From contig CBDUNM010000111.1 of NCBI GenBank assembly GCA_965368585.1, forward strand, positions 1-17,581: DNA of 17,581 nt, read 5' to 3'. The translations under genes were made by a program, and so were the position numbers. Within the stretch, counting starts at the first letter, position 1. The number at the start of each line of letters is the position of its first letter. The DNA is from JARRQB01 sp965368585. GTDB taxonomy: Bacteria; Pseudomonadota; Gammaproteobacteria; Chromatiales; Chromatiaceae. This document shows, one piece after another, positions 8,084 to 15,674 of the stretch. The notes under the pieces were generated by a model. That model was not told the DNA's origin, searched no databases, and saw nothing but the letters and a program-made list of their open reading frames with translations.

Positions 8084-9370
8084 ATGAGCACTCCCAACTC
8101 CCCCTCGAGATCGCAAGACGACCCATCCCCGGCACCACCGAAGGCGTCGATGACCGCAGCGCAGACTGTCGGCTGCCCCTTCTGTGCGCTCGCCTGTGAC
8201 GATCTGTCACCCCCGGTGCACAACGGCCGGCCGGTCACCGAGCGTCTCGTTTGTGCCAAGGCTCGCGCAGGGTTCGAACAGGCCCTCGCTGACTCAGCCT
8301 CCGGAAACACCGTCGGCCCGCGGCTGCGCGGCCAGAGTGTCAGCTGGGAACAGGCCTTGGCGCGCTGCGCCGAATTGCTGGCCGGCGCCCGTCTACCGCT
8401 GTTTCACGGCCTGCTGGGGGATCTGCAGGACAGCCGCGCCGCACTGCAGCTGGCCGGACGCTTCGGCGGTGTGATCGACCATCTGCACGGCGAGGCCGTC
8501 GCCCGCGGCCTGCGGGTGTACCAGGACAGCGGCTGGATGCAAACCAGCCTGGGCGAGGCCCGAAACCGGGCCGATCTACTGATCTTGATCGGCGACGACC
8601 TGCAAACCGCCCTGCCGCGTTTGCACGAAAAGTTGATCGATGTACCACAGCGCCTGCACCGTGAACGGCCGGCGCAGGTGCACGACCTGAGCGAGGACCG
8701 GCTCGCGGTGTTGAGTCAGACACGCGCCCTGCTCGGCGGCCGACCGCTCTCCGCCGCGATCGCCGCGGCGACCGAACTCGCGGAGCGACTGCGTAACAGC
8801 CAGTACCCGGTGTTCGTGCTCGGCGCCCTGCCCGGACCACGGGCCGAACTGATTCTGCGCGCCGCTGCCGAACTGGTGCGCGATCTCAATGCCGAGGGCC
8901 GGGCGGCGCTGCTTAACCTCGGCAGTGGTCTGGGCGAGATCACCGCCCAGCTCAGCGCAGCCTGGCACAACGGCTTCGGCCTGCGTACCAGCTTCGCCCG
9001 CGGCTATCCGCAGCAGGACCTGCAGCGCTACGCCGGCGATCGACTGCTCGAAGACGGCGAGGCCGACCTGTTGATCTGGTTCAGCAGCCTCAGCCCCGAA
9101 CCCGCGCCCTGCCCGAACGGGGCAAGCGACACGCCCTGCATCGTCATCGGTCATCCGGCCAGCCGGTTTGGCGACCGCACGCCCGAGGTCTTCCTGCCGG
9201 TTGCCGTCCCCGGGGTACATCGGGTCGGCTTCATCCATCGCGCCGATGGGCTGCGTATGGTGCCCCTGCACGCGTTGGTCGAAACCGATCTGCCGGACAG
9301 CGCCGAACTCTGCCGACGTCTGCTCGAATTGAGTCCGATGTCCAACCGTGAGGAGAGCCAGGCATGTTGA
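8084..9370 (+). CDS. fhcB: Formyltransferase/hydrolase complex subunit B (formylmethanofuran dehydrogenase B-like)
   Basis: A 428-residue homologue of formylmethanofuran dehydrogenase subunit B. The N-terminus has an iron-sulfur-type motif CPFCALACDD (C31, C34, C38) with a fourth cysteine at C57. The core shows the family stretch GWMQTSLGEARNRADLL (~150-166) followed by GDDLQTALPRL. The segment where archaeal FwdB has its Mo/W-ligand cysteine (SVCHG-like) reads DHLHGEAVARG here, with no cysteine. This fits bacterial FhcB, which serves in a hydrolytic, non-redox complex releasing formate from formyl-methylofuran. ATG 8084 gives the full ORF; ATG 8150 has a better ribosome-binding site (GAAGG) and still keeps the cysteines, so it may be the true start. 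The end overlaps fhcA by 7 nt. Confidence 0.9.
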   Translation: MSTPNSPSRSQDDPSPAPPKASMTAAQTVGCPFCALACDDLSPPVHNGRPVTERLVCAKARAGFEQALADSASGNTVGPRLRGQSVSWEQALARCAELLAGARLPLFHGLLGDLQDSRAALQLAGRFGGVIDHLHGEAVARGLRVYQDSGWMQTSLGEARNRADLLILIGDDLQTALPRLHEKLIDVPQRLHRERPAQVHDLSEDRLAVLSQTRALLGGRPLSAAIAAATELAERLRNSQYPVFVLGALPGPRAELILRAAAELVRDLNAEGRAALLNLGSGLGEITAQLSAAWHNGFGLRTSFARGYPQQDLQRYAGDRLLEDGEADLLIWFSSLSPEPAPCPNGASDTPCIVIGHPASRFGDRTPEVFLPVAVPGVHRVGFIHRADGLRMVPLHALVETDLPDSAELCRRLLELSPMSNREESQAC

Positions 9371-11010
9371 TCCGACTCCAGGGCGCTCGCGTCTACGATC
9401 CCGCCAACGCCGTCAATGGCGAGGTGCGCGATGTCTGGTTCCACGACGGCCACATCTGCGCCGCACCGGCGAAAATGCAAGCCGCCGATGTCAGCTACGA
9501 CCTCAGCGGCAAGGTGCTGATGGCCGGGGCGGTCGACATTCACAGTCACATCGCCGGCGGCAACGTCAACAACGCCCGGGTCTTGATGCCGGAACAGCAC
9601 CTGGCCGAGCGCGCCCGCTATGCCCGGCTGCCGTTCGCGGGGGCCAAATGGTCGGCGTTCGACACCGGCTACCGCTACGCAGAGATGGGATTCACTACCG
9701 TGGTCGAACCGGCGGTGCTGCCGATAAACGCCGCCCAGGCACACGCCGAGCTGGCCGACATCCCGATCATCGACAAGGCTGGGCTGGCGATCCTGGGCAA
9801 CGACGACTTCCTGTTGCGGATGCTGCGCGACGGCGCCGAGCAGGCGACCATCAACGATTACGTCGCCTGGACCCTGCACGCCACCCAGTGCCTGGGCATC
9901 AAGGTCATCAATGCCGGCGGTGCGACCTCCTTCAAGTTCAACCAGCGGCATCTCAGCCTCGACGAGCAGGTGCCCATGTACGGCATGAGCTCGCGTGACA
10001 TTCTCAAGGCGGTGCAGACCGCGGTGGTGCAGCTCGGCATCCCTCACCCGGTACACGTGCACTGCAACAACCTCGGCACCCCGGGCAATGTGCAGACCGC
10101 GCTCGACACCATCACCGCCGCCGAGGGCCTGCCCATGCACCTGGCGCATGTGCAGTTCTACGGCTATGGCGACGAAGGCGAGCGCGGTTTTTCCAGCGGT
10201 GCCCGTGCGCTGGCCGAGGCGGTCAACGCCAACCCGAACATCACGGTCGATGTCGGTCAGGTGCTGTTCGGCCAGACCGTGACCATCTCCGGCGACGTGC
10301 TGCGCCAGTTCGACGCCCGAGGCATCGCCAGCCCGAACAAGTGGGTGGTCTGGGAAGGCGAAGATGGCGGCGGCGGCATCGTACCCTTCAAGTACCGGGC
10401 GAAAAACTTCGTCAACGCCCTGCAGTGGGCCATCGGTCTGGAGCTGTTCCTGCTGACCGACGACCCCTGGCGGGTGTTCTTCACCACCGACCACCCCAAC
10501 GGCGCGCCCTTTACCGCCTACCCCGAACTGTTTCGCCTGCTGATGGACCGCGAGCACCGCAACCGCTGGCTCAGCGATATCAACGCCGAGGCAGCCGACA
10601 TCTGCCTGTTGAGACATCTCGACCGCGAGTACGACCTGAACGAGATCGCCATCATGACCCGGGCGGCGCCGGCCCGACTGCTCGGTCTGCCCGATCGCGG
10701 CCATCTCGGCGCCGGCGCCGTCGCCGATGTCGCGGTCTACGACCCGCAGGACGACAAGGCGAGGATGTTCGCCAGGGCCCATCTGGTATTCAAGGACGGC
10801 GTGAAGGTGGTCGAGCACGGCCGGGTGGTGCAGAGCACCCGGGGCCGCACCCACGCGGTCGCACCGCCCTTCGATCCCGGTATCGAACGACCGCTGGGCG
10901 ACTACTTCGACCGCTACCACCTGACAACACTCGGCAACTACACACTCTCACCGCAGCAACTGTCCGAGGCTCTGGGCAGCGAGTTGGTGGTGCATGAGGG
11001 ACAAGCATGA
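9364..11010 (+). CDS. fhcA: Formyltransferase/hydrolase complex subunit A (metal-dependent amidohydrolase)
   Basis: A 548-residue amidohydrolase-fold protein matching FwdA/FhcA over its full length. Expected metal-site residues are visible: HSH (H60, H62), Lys180 in GIKVINAGG as the likely carboxylated lysine, HVH (231-233), MHLAH (259-262) and D376 in TTDHPNG. In methylotrophs this subunit hydrolyses formyl-methylofuran to formate within the FhcABCD complex. The gene overlaps fhcB by 7 nt (ATGTTGA) and has a strong AGGAGAG site 7 nt upstream of the start. Its stop overlaps the next ORF as ATGA. Length and motifs are complete, so the gene looks functional, unlike its expected partners fhcD and fhcC, which are not present downstream. 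Confidence 0.95.
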   Translation: MLIRLQGARVYDPANAVNGEVRDVWFHDGHICAAPAKMQAADVSYDLSGKVLMAGAVDIHSHIAGGNVNNARVLMPEQHLAERARYARLPFAGAKWSAFDTGYRYAEMGFTTVVEPAVLPINAAQAHAELADIPIIDKAGLAILGNDDFLLRMLRDGAEQATINDYVAWTLHATQCLGIKVINAGGATSFKFNQRHLSLDEQVPMYGMSSRDILKAVQTAVVQLGIPHPVHVHCNNLGTPGNVQTALDTITAAEGLPMHLAHVQFYGYGDEGERGFSSGARALAEAVNANPNITVDVGQVLFGQTVTISGDVLRQFDARGIASPNKWVVWEGEDGGGGIVPFKYRAKNFVNALQWAIGLELFLLTDDPWRVFFTTDHPNGAPFTAYPELFRLLMDREHRNRWLSDINAEAADICLLRHLDREYDLNEIAIMTRAAPARLLGLPDRGHLGAGAVADVAVYDPQDDKARMFARAHLVFKDGVKVVEHGRVVQSTRGRTHAVAPPFDPGIERPLGDYFDRYHLTTLGNYTLSPQQLSEALGSELVVHEGQA

Positions 11011-11168
11011 GCGAACGCATTCTCGGGATCCCGCCGGTGAGCCGCAACACCGACGGCTCCCCGCACGGCGCACCGCTGGGTCTGCGCCGGCGAGGCAACC
11101 TGCGGCTGCTCGCACCCTTCCGCTCCTCGCGCACCCTGGACAATTTATCGAGCGCGGCCCAGGCATGA
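11007..11168 (+). pseudogene. 53-codon ORF, probable remnant of fhcC (fhcD-fhcC deletion scar)
   Basis: This small ORF overlaps fhcA by ATGA at its start and the mfnB-like gene by ATGA at its end, exactly where fhcD and fhcC sit in the common fhcB-A-D-C order. Residues ~22-46 (LRRRGNLRLLAPFRSSRTLDN) resemble a C-terminal piece of FhcC, which has RRGT-L-L ... PTF-DNG in this part, from motif memory. The first ~20 residues do not match FhcD or FhcC clearly. The simplest reading is that about 1.5-1.8 kb covering fhcD and most of fhcC was deleted, leaving a short frame. A genuine small coupled protein remains possible. Confidence 0.45.
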
Positions 11169-11884
11169 GCGGTCTGCTGGCCAGCGTATGTTCCGTCGCC
11201 GAGGCCAAGCTTGCCTTGCAATGCTGCGCCGACATCATCGACTGCAAGAATCCTCGTCAGGGCGCGCTCGGCGCTCTGGCACCCGAGTTGATCTGCGAAG
11301 TCGTCGAACTGGTCGGCGGCATGCGCCCGGTCAGCGCCACCACCGGCGATCTGATCGGCAGACCGCAACGACTGCGACGGGCGGTACAGACGGTCGCCGA
11401 CTGCGGGGTGGATTACATCAAGTTCGGCCTGTTCGACGCCGACCAGGCCGAGACCTGCCTCGAGGCGGTCCGCGACTTGAGCAAGGAGCATGATCTGATC
11501 GCCGTGTGCTTTGCCGATCGCTTCGACCCGACCGTGCTGTTGCCGCGACTCGCCGACAGCGGCTGCCACGGCGTGATGATCGACACCGCCGACAAGGGCA
11601 GTGGATCGCTGACCGAGCTCTGGTCGAACGCGCAGCTCGCACGGTTCGTGTCGCGGGCCGTCGAACACGGACTACTTTGCGGCCTGGCCGGTAAGTTGCA
11701 GCTCGCTGACATTCCACCCTTGCTCGGGATCGGTGCCGACTATCTCGGCTTTCGCAGCGCCCTGTGCTCGGGCGACCGACGCACCGGGCTCGACCTCGGC
11801 GCCGTGATGCGGGTCCGCAACGCCTTGCCCTGCGACCGCCAGATGAAGCCGCCCGGTCGACACGCGGCGCAGGCGCAGCGTTGA
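11165..11884 (+). CDS. mfnB: (5-formylfuran-3-yl)methyl phosphate synthase, MfnB family (DUF556)
   Basis: A 239-residue TIM-barrel protein. DCKNPRQGALG (K28) corresponds to the catalytic-lysine motif DVKxPxxGSLG. Further family landmarks are GDLIG (~58-62), YIKFGL (~83-88), DTADKGSGSL (~139-148), CGLAGKLQ (~178-185) and DYLGFRSALC (~197-206). MfnB condenses two molecules of glyceraldehyde-3-phosphate into the furan precursor of methanofuran; bacterial homologues are associated with methylofuran synthesis for the Fhc complex. ATG 11165 is chosen because homology starts there and it overlaps the previous stop (ATGA); the in-frame extension to 10994 is not family-like. The C-terminal ~15 residues (KPPGRHAAQAQR) are probably a disordered tail. 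Confidence 0.88.
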   Translation: MSGLLASVCSVAEAKLALQCCADIIDCKNPRQGALGALAPELICEVVELVGGMRPVSATTGDLIGRPQRLRRAVQTVADCGVDYIKFGLFDADQAETCLEAVRDLSKEHDLIAVCFADRFDPTVLLPRLADSGCHGVMIDTADKGSGSLTELWSNAQLARFVSRAVEHGLLCGLAGKLQLADIPPLLGIGADYLGFRSALCSGDRRTGLDLGAVMRVRNALPCDRQMKPPGRHAAQAQR

Positions 11885-11892
11885 GGGCTTGA

Positions 11893-12246
11893 GTGCGCTT
11901 CTGCCCCGAAATCCTTCGTCAGCGCCTGATCGTCGAGGGCCTTTACGAACTGTCGACCATCGATGAGGCAAAGGTCCGCGAACTGCTCGCCGGACTGAGC
12001 GCCCATCTCGGCATGACGCCGATCGCCAAGACCCTGGTGTTCTCCCCCGACGCCGTCAGCGAACTGCACCACGGCATCGGCGGTTACCAAGCCTGGGCCG
12101 AATCCGGCTGCTCCTTCTACACCTGGCGCGAACGCCGTTTATTCACCCTGGACATTTACTCCTGCAAGGGTTTCGACGCGCGGGATTGTCTGACCTGTAT
12201 CCAGGATGCGCTGCGGCCGATCGCAGTCGACTGGCGTCTGGTCTGA
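11893..12246 (+). CDS. S-adenosylmethionine decarboxylase-like small protein
   Basis: A 117-residue protein with the fold signature of bacterial class 1b AdoMet decarboxylases: LIVEGLYEL near the start, AESGCSFYTWRERRLFTLDIYSC in the middle (69-91). In true SpeD this reads AESHISIHTWPE...AVDVFTCG. The Glu70-Ser71 pair where the proenzyme self-cleaves to form the pyruvoyl group is kept, and so is the catalytic-type Cys91, but both histidines (after the Ser, and in ISIH) are replaced (Gly72, Tyr76). Start GTG 11893 is supported by GAGGG 5 nt upstream, and it follows the mfnB-like gene by 8 nt. It is probably part of the methylofuran/H4MPT gene set rather than polyamine synthesis; a decarboxylase on another substrate, or a non-processed relative, are both possible. 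Confidence 0.75.
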   Translation: MRFCPEILRQRLIVEGLYELSTIDEAKVRELLAGLSAHLGMTPIAKTLVFSPDAVSELHHGIGGYQAWAESGCSFYTWRERRLFTLDIYSCKGFDARDCLTCIQDALRPIAVDWRLV

Positions 12247-12437
12247 ATCGACCCACTGCACCGGCGATGGAAAGACACCGCCAACAACACGGACTCCCGG
12301 TTTTCATAACGTCTACGCTTTTCATAGACATGGCAATATCACGACCGACAAACCTTCACTCTGAGAGAGATGGAGACTGAATTCAGGGTCTATCGGCGCC
12401 GCATTCCAGACATTTCATTGGCCAGTCCCCGGTCGGA

Positions 12438-12465
12438 GAAAAATGTGGGGTCCAGCGGACCCCAC
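12438..12465 (-). terminator. Intrinsic terminator of fae
   Basis: On the minus strand, a perfect 9-bp stem (GTGGGGTCC / GGACCCCAC) with a 3-nt loop is followed by ATTTTTC. It lies 10 nt past the fae stop codon. The plus-strand side lacks a T-run, so it serves mainly the minus-strand operon. Confidence 0.88.
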
Positions 12466-12475
12466 GTACTCGGTA

Positions 12476-12988
12476 TCAGGCGTGCGCGGCGTACGGGTGT
12501 GCGTGGCTGCTCTTGCCCTCGACCACCTCCGCGGCCGTCGGCGTACCGGCAATGGCGCGCTTGATCGACTGTTTGGTCGCCTCGTAGTTATAGTCCTGAA
12601 TCTTGCTGTCGTCCTCGGCCTCCCAGTGGATGAACACGCCGACGCAGATGAACACGTCGTTCGCTTCGGCTGCCGGGATAGTGCCGTCTTCAACGCAATC
12701 GGCGACCGCCATGGCCACACCGCGCTGGGCCGGACCGAACATCTGCACCGCCTGCTTGGCACCCTTGATGGTCACCTTGTTGAACATCATCGTGTTCGGC
12801 TTGCACGGCAGGTTCGGTGCGACCACCGCCAGCAGCGCGGTGAAACCGTCCTTGTTGTTGACCAGACCGTTGCAGAACGCCGTCTCTACAGCGGAACCAC
12901 GGGGACCCATCATCAGGTCGATATGGGCTACTTCGTTGCCGTCGCCGACTAGGGATTCGCCCACCAGGGTTTTGTTAATGACTGCCAT
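12476..12988 (-). CDS. fae: Formaldehyde-activating enzyme
   Basis: A 170-residue cytoplasmic enzyme, full length for Fae. It condenses formaldehyde with dephospho-H4MPT to methylene-H4MPT, the entry step of this pathway. Highly conserved family stretches are visible: LVGDGNEVAHIDL with the conserved His22, GPRGSAVETAFCNGLVNNKDG, APNLPCKPNTMMFNKVTI, QMFGPAQRGVAMAV, and VFIHWEAEDDSKIQDYNYEATK. A strong AAGGAG site lies 7 nt before the ATG. A clear terminator follows the stop. It is the last gene of the minus-strand operon, probably with extra expression from its own promoter, since Fae is usually abundant (inference; no promoter could be fixed). Confidence 0.98.
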   Translation of the reverse strand: MAVINKTLVGESLVGDGNEVAHIDLMMGPRGSAVETAFCNGLVNNKDGFTALLAVVAPNLPCKPNTMMFNKVTIKGAKQAVQMFGPAQRGVAMAVADCVEDGTIPAAEANDVFICVGVFIHWEAEDDSKIQDYNYEATKQSIKRAIAGTPTAAEVVEGKSSHAHPYAAHA

Positions 12989-13050
12989 TTCAGATCTCCT
13001 TCGAGTTATCGGCTCGTCTTTAGATGCGGAGCTTGGCCTCGGTGGGCCTG

Positions 13051-13766
13051 TCAGTCCGCGGCTTGTGCCAGGTTGCCCCGGCGGAGGTTGCCGCCTGCGT
13101 TTGCAGGCGGTAAATCAGAAACGCGGCGCCATACAGAGCGGCGCTGGCGCCGGACATGGCTGGCGGGAGATGTGGCCAGGATGCACAGATGCGGGCCGGT
13201 GATCGCGATCTCGCGTCGTGCGTGTCTTCCCCGAGCCTTGCGCAGATTCGGCAGCAGATCCTCGAACATATCGCGGTAGGCGGTCGCGTAGTGGCGGGCG
13301 ATCAGGCCCGCTTCGGCCGCCGGCGGCATGGTCGTCTTCAACGGCAGTTCCGCCGACTCGGCGATATCACGTCGCGGCACCTACCGAGACCGGTGGGCGC
13401 CGCGAGACGAATCGCGGTAAAGACCCCTCGGTATCGGCCGGTTTGGTCGCACCCAGCAGCCTGCGCACGCCTTCAGCGAGGCCGACTTCGGGGTGCTCGA
13501 GACTTGCCTGCAGCAACGGCGCACACAACAACACGCTGTCGAAATCGGTGTTACAGCCCGCGGCTTTCTCAGTGGCGATGACAGCCTTGCGGATACGTTC
13601 GCCGCGCGCCAGTCCGGGCTCGGTCATGGGTCCGGCGCTGCGCAGGAAGTCCTCGGCCCGCATGCCTTGTCCGGGAGACCGCAGCGAGACATTGCCCGGC
13701 TTGAACGCCCGCACGTCGAGCGCGCAGGCGCCGAGATAGCCTTGGACAGCGCGTTCACGGTAGCAC
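13051..13766 (-). pseudogene. Frameshifted CitG-like (triphosphoribosyl-dephospho-CoA synthase family) gene
   Basis: Three segments in different frames join into one CitG-family protein. From ~13766 the frame reads GYLGACALDVRAFKPGNVSL (family motif DV.ALKPGNVS) through AAGCNTDFDSVLLCAPLLQA to TKPADTEG. One base is then missing near 13424-13427 (a C4 run on the plus strand); the next frame gives VFTAIRLAAPTGLG. A second missing base near 13380 leads to VPRRDIAESAELPLKTTM and on to LATSPASHV. No start codon lies in frame before the conserved N-terminus; GTG 13762-13764, which overlaps the preceding stop as GTGA, is in another frame. Such genes (orf7-like) belong to bacterial H4MPT clusters, with a probable cofactor-biosynthesis role. 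Either a pseudogene or sequence with single-base deletions. Confidence 0.75.
13091..13110 (-). terminator. Hairpin at the end of the CitG-like gene
   Basis: A perfect 8-bp stem CCGCCTGC / GCAGGCGG with a 4-nt loop. No T-run follows on the minus strand, so if it matters it is more likely an mRNA-stabilising or attenuating structure between the CitG-like gene and fae. Confidence 0.3.
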
Positions 13767-14690
13767 CCCGATCACCGCCGGACCGGATTCGCAATGACAA
13801 CGTCTTAGCAGGTCCTCGGCCAGGGCGGCGGCGATGTCGACCCGGGTCACGCCCTGCAGGCCCCGCCAGGCCGGAATGCTGTTGACCTCGATCAGCCACC
13901 AGCGGCCATCGGCTCCGCGCATCAGATCGACCCCGGCATAGGCCATGTCCAGGCATTCCACCGCGGCCTCGGACAGCCGGCACAGTTCACCCTCGGGTAC
14001 GGCAGCCTGACAGCGCCCACCCTGGGCGACATTGGCCAGCCAGCCATCGCCGCTGCGGCGCATTGCCGCCACCGCCTGGCCGGCGATCACGAACACCCGC
14101 CAGTCGGTGCCCTGTTCCAGCGACGGACCGACGAAACGCTGCAGATACCAGACGTTGCGCACCGCTTCGGACTCGGGCAGGTCCTCGACGGCGCGCAGCA
14201 GTTGCACGCCTTGCCCCTGCGAACCGAACAGCGGCTTGCATACCAGGGGTCGGCCCTGCGCCAATTCGGCGCGCAGTCGTCGTTCGGCCTGCGCGCGCTC
14301 GCTGTAGATCCAGGTCGGTGGCGTCGCCAGCCCGGCCTGTTGCAGCCGCAGACTGGTCAGGCCCTTGTCGACCGAGCGTTCGATCGCCCGGCCATCGTTG
14401 TATACCGGCACGCCGAGATCGCTCAGGGCGTGAAGCACATTGAGGTGGAAGACCACCTGTTCCAGGCTGCCGCCCGGCACGCCGCGGACGAACACCGCAT
14501 CGGGCATCCGTTGGTCGAATCCGGGCAGCAACACCCTTGGCTCACCGTCCAATTCCAGCCGCGCCTGGGTCAAGGAGACAAAGCGGCTGTCCGCACCGCG
14601 CGCGGCGAATGCCTCGCGCAGTCGCCGACCGTGCCAGCCCGGGTCGTCGGTGACAATGGCGATGTTCCAGTTGACGGGACGTGAGCTCAC
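13755..14690 (-). CDS. RimK-like ATP-grasp ligase of the H4MPT cluster
   Basis: A 311-residue ATP-grasp enzyme. Visible landmarks are an N-terminal Rossmann-like start (NIAIVTDDPGW), DKGLTSLRLQQAGLATPPTW (~109-127), the ATP-binding KPLFGSQGQGV (152-162), DWRVFVIAGQAVAAM (~196-210), and the metal-binding end GVDLMRG...WLIEVNSIPAW (253-275) with Glu268 and Asn270. Close relatives include RimK and archaeal MptN, which add glutamate to a carboxylate. Bacterial methylofuran carries glutamates, so a role in cofactor glutamylation is plausible but unproven. The GTG start overlaps the mch stop (GTGA), showing coupling. All motifs are intact, in contrast to the second ATP-grasp gene upstream of mch. 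Confidence 0.85.
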   Translation of the reverse strand: MSSRPVNWNIAIVTDDPGWHGRRLREAFAARGADSRFVSLTQARLELDGEPRVLLPGFDQRMPDAVFVRGVPGGSLEQVVFHLNVLHALSDLGVPVYNDGRAIERSVDKGLTSLRLQQAGLATPPTWIYSERAQAERRLRAELAQGRPLVCKPLFGSQGQGVQLLRAVEDLPESEAVRNVWYLQRFVGPSLEQGTDWRVFVIAGQAVAAMRRSGDGWLANVAQGGRCQAAVPEGELCRLSEAAVECLDMAYAGVDLMRGADGRWWLIEVNSIPAWRGLQGVTRVDIAAALAEDLLRRCHCESGPAVIGVLP

Positions 14691-15673
14691 AGCTCGACCC
14701 CGAAGGACTTGGACAGCAACCCGGCATCGATCGCACCGGCGCGGAAGGTCTCGCCCGAACCGAGCACACTGACGCTCACCCGGGCCGGGCTGAACAGCAT
14801 CGGGTCGATCTTGAAGAAGTCGTATTCGTAGGTCTTGAACACCTCGGCGAACGGCCGGCCATAGTCGCGCGAGGCGCTGCTCGGCAGATCACGGGCCAGG
14901 GCCTCGGCGGCGGCGTCCTCTGCGTCGACGAACAGATGCACCTGACCCCCAAACAAGATGGCGTCGTTGCTGCGGCCCATCGCCTGCAGGAAGTCGGCGG
15001 CCGGCGGCGGCAGCGGCGCCGAGCCGGCACCATCGACGACGGCCTCGAGCGGGAAGCCTAGTTCGTGCGCCTTGTGCATCGCCACCTCGAGCACTCGAGC
15101 GACCACCTGGGTGGTCCCGGCCAGACTGCGCGTCGGAGTCAGAATCAGGTTCAGACGCTCGGGCGCGACCCCGCAGTCGGCGGCGATCTGGTCGGTCAGT
15201 TCCACCGGCGGTAATTTATCCACCTCCAACACCAGGGTGGCGCTGTCGGCCCGGTCACGTACGTCGAGTTCGGCGTAAAGTTTTTCCTTGCCGGCGAGGA
15301 TGCGACCCGGACCGGAGCCCAGCGCGTGGAAGGCCGACTTACCCTCGCCGTGCGCCAGGCTCCAGCCGGCGTATTGACTGCCGAGACACGCCGCGACCGG
15401 GTCGTTGCTGTGCACCGACAACTGCACCGCCCAGTCCGGCAGGGGTCCGGCGCCATCGATCCGCACCCGACCCTGACCGGCCAGGCAGATCTCGGCGATT
15501 CGTCGGCCCGCCTCAAGGCCGCCGCGGCAGTCGATCCCGGCGTCTACACAGCGCACGCCGTTGTCCAGCCGCCCTACCTGCAGGCGCAGCGCCCGGGCGT
15601 TCGTCACCAGGTCGTCGACCAGATCCGCGGTGACACCATTGAAGGACAGTTCGGGTTGGGTCTCGGTCAACAT
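14687..15673 (-). CDS. mch: Methenyl-H4MPT cyclohydrolase
   Basis: A 328-residue protein matching Mch in length and sequence. It hydrolyses methenyl-H4MPT to 5-formyl-H4MPT, between MtdB and the Fhc complex. Recognisable stretches are VRCVDAGIDCRGGLEAGRRIAEICL, VHSNDPVAACLGSQYAGW, ALGSGPGRIL, LTPTRSLAGTTQVVARVLEVAMHKAHELGF, and YDFFKIDPMLFSPA near the end. ATG 15673 is chosen: GAGGAGG lies 10 nt upstream and it follows the preceding stop by one base; the longer frame to 15808 runs antiphase through the neighbouring gene and is not family-like. Appears intact. Confidence 0.96.
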   Translation of the reverse strand: MLTETQPELSFNGVTADLVDDLVTNARALRLQVGRLDNGVRCVDAGIDCRGGLEAGRRIAEICLAGQGRVRIDGAGPLPDWAVQLSVHSNDPVAACLGSQYAGWSLAHGEGKSAFHALGSGPGRILAGKEKLYAELDVRDRADSATLVLEVDKLPPVELTDQIAADCGVAPERLNLILTPTRSLAGTTQVVARVLEVAMHKAHELGFPLEAVVDGAGSAPLPPPAADFLQAMGRSNDAILFGGQVHLFVDAEDAAAEALARDLPSSASRDYGRPFAEVFKTYEYDFFKIDPMLFSPARVSVSVLGSGETFRAGAIDAGLLSKSFGVEL

Positions 15674-15674
15674 C

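Noticed and set aside
9151..10920. 589-codon minus-strand open frame
   Set aside because: Antisense to fhcA, whose motifs are complete; the translation is rich in V, D, G, H and Q, as usual for antisense shadows.
10994..11164. N-terminal extension of the MfnB-like protein
   Set aside because: The extension is arginine/proline-rich without family similarity; MfnB homology begins at ATG 11165, which overlaps the preceding stop.
12247..12437. Short plus-strand frames between the SpeD-like gene and fae (for example from ATG 12370)
   Set aside because: They have no ribosome-binding site or family features, and the longest runs through the fae terminator into fae antisense; the stretch looks like a plain convergent intergenic region.
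13020..13080. Possible sigma54 promoter (TGGCACAAGCC, minus strand) upstream of fae
   Set aside because: The -12 element does not fit: GG follows at the expected spacing instead of GC, and TTGC is absent.
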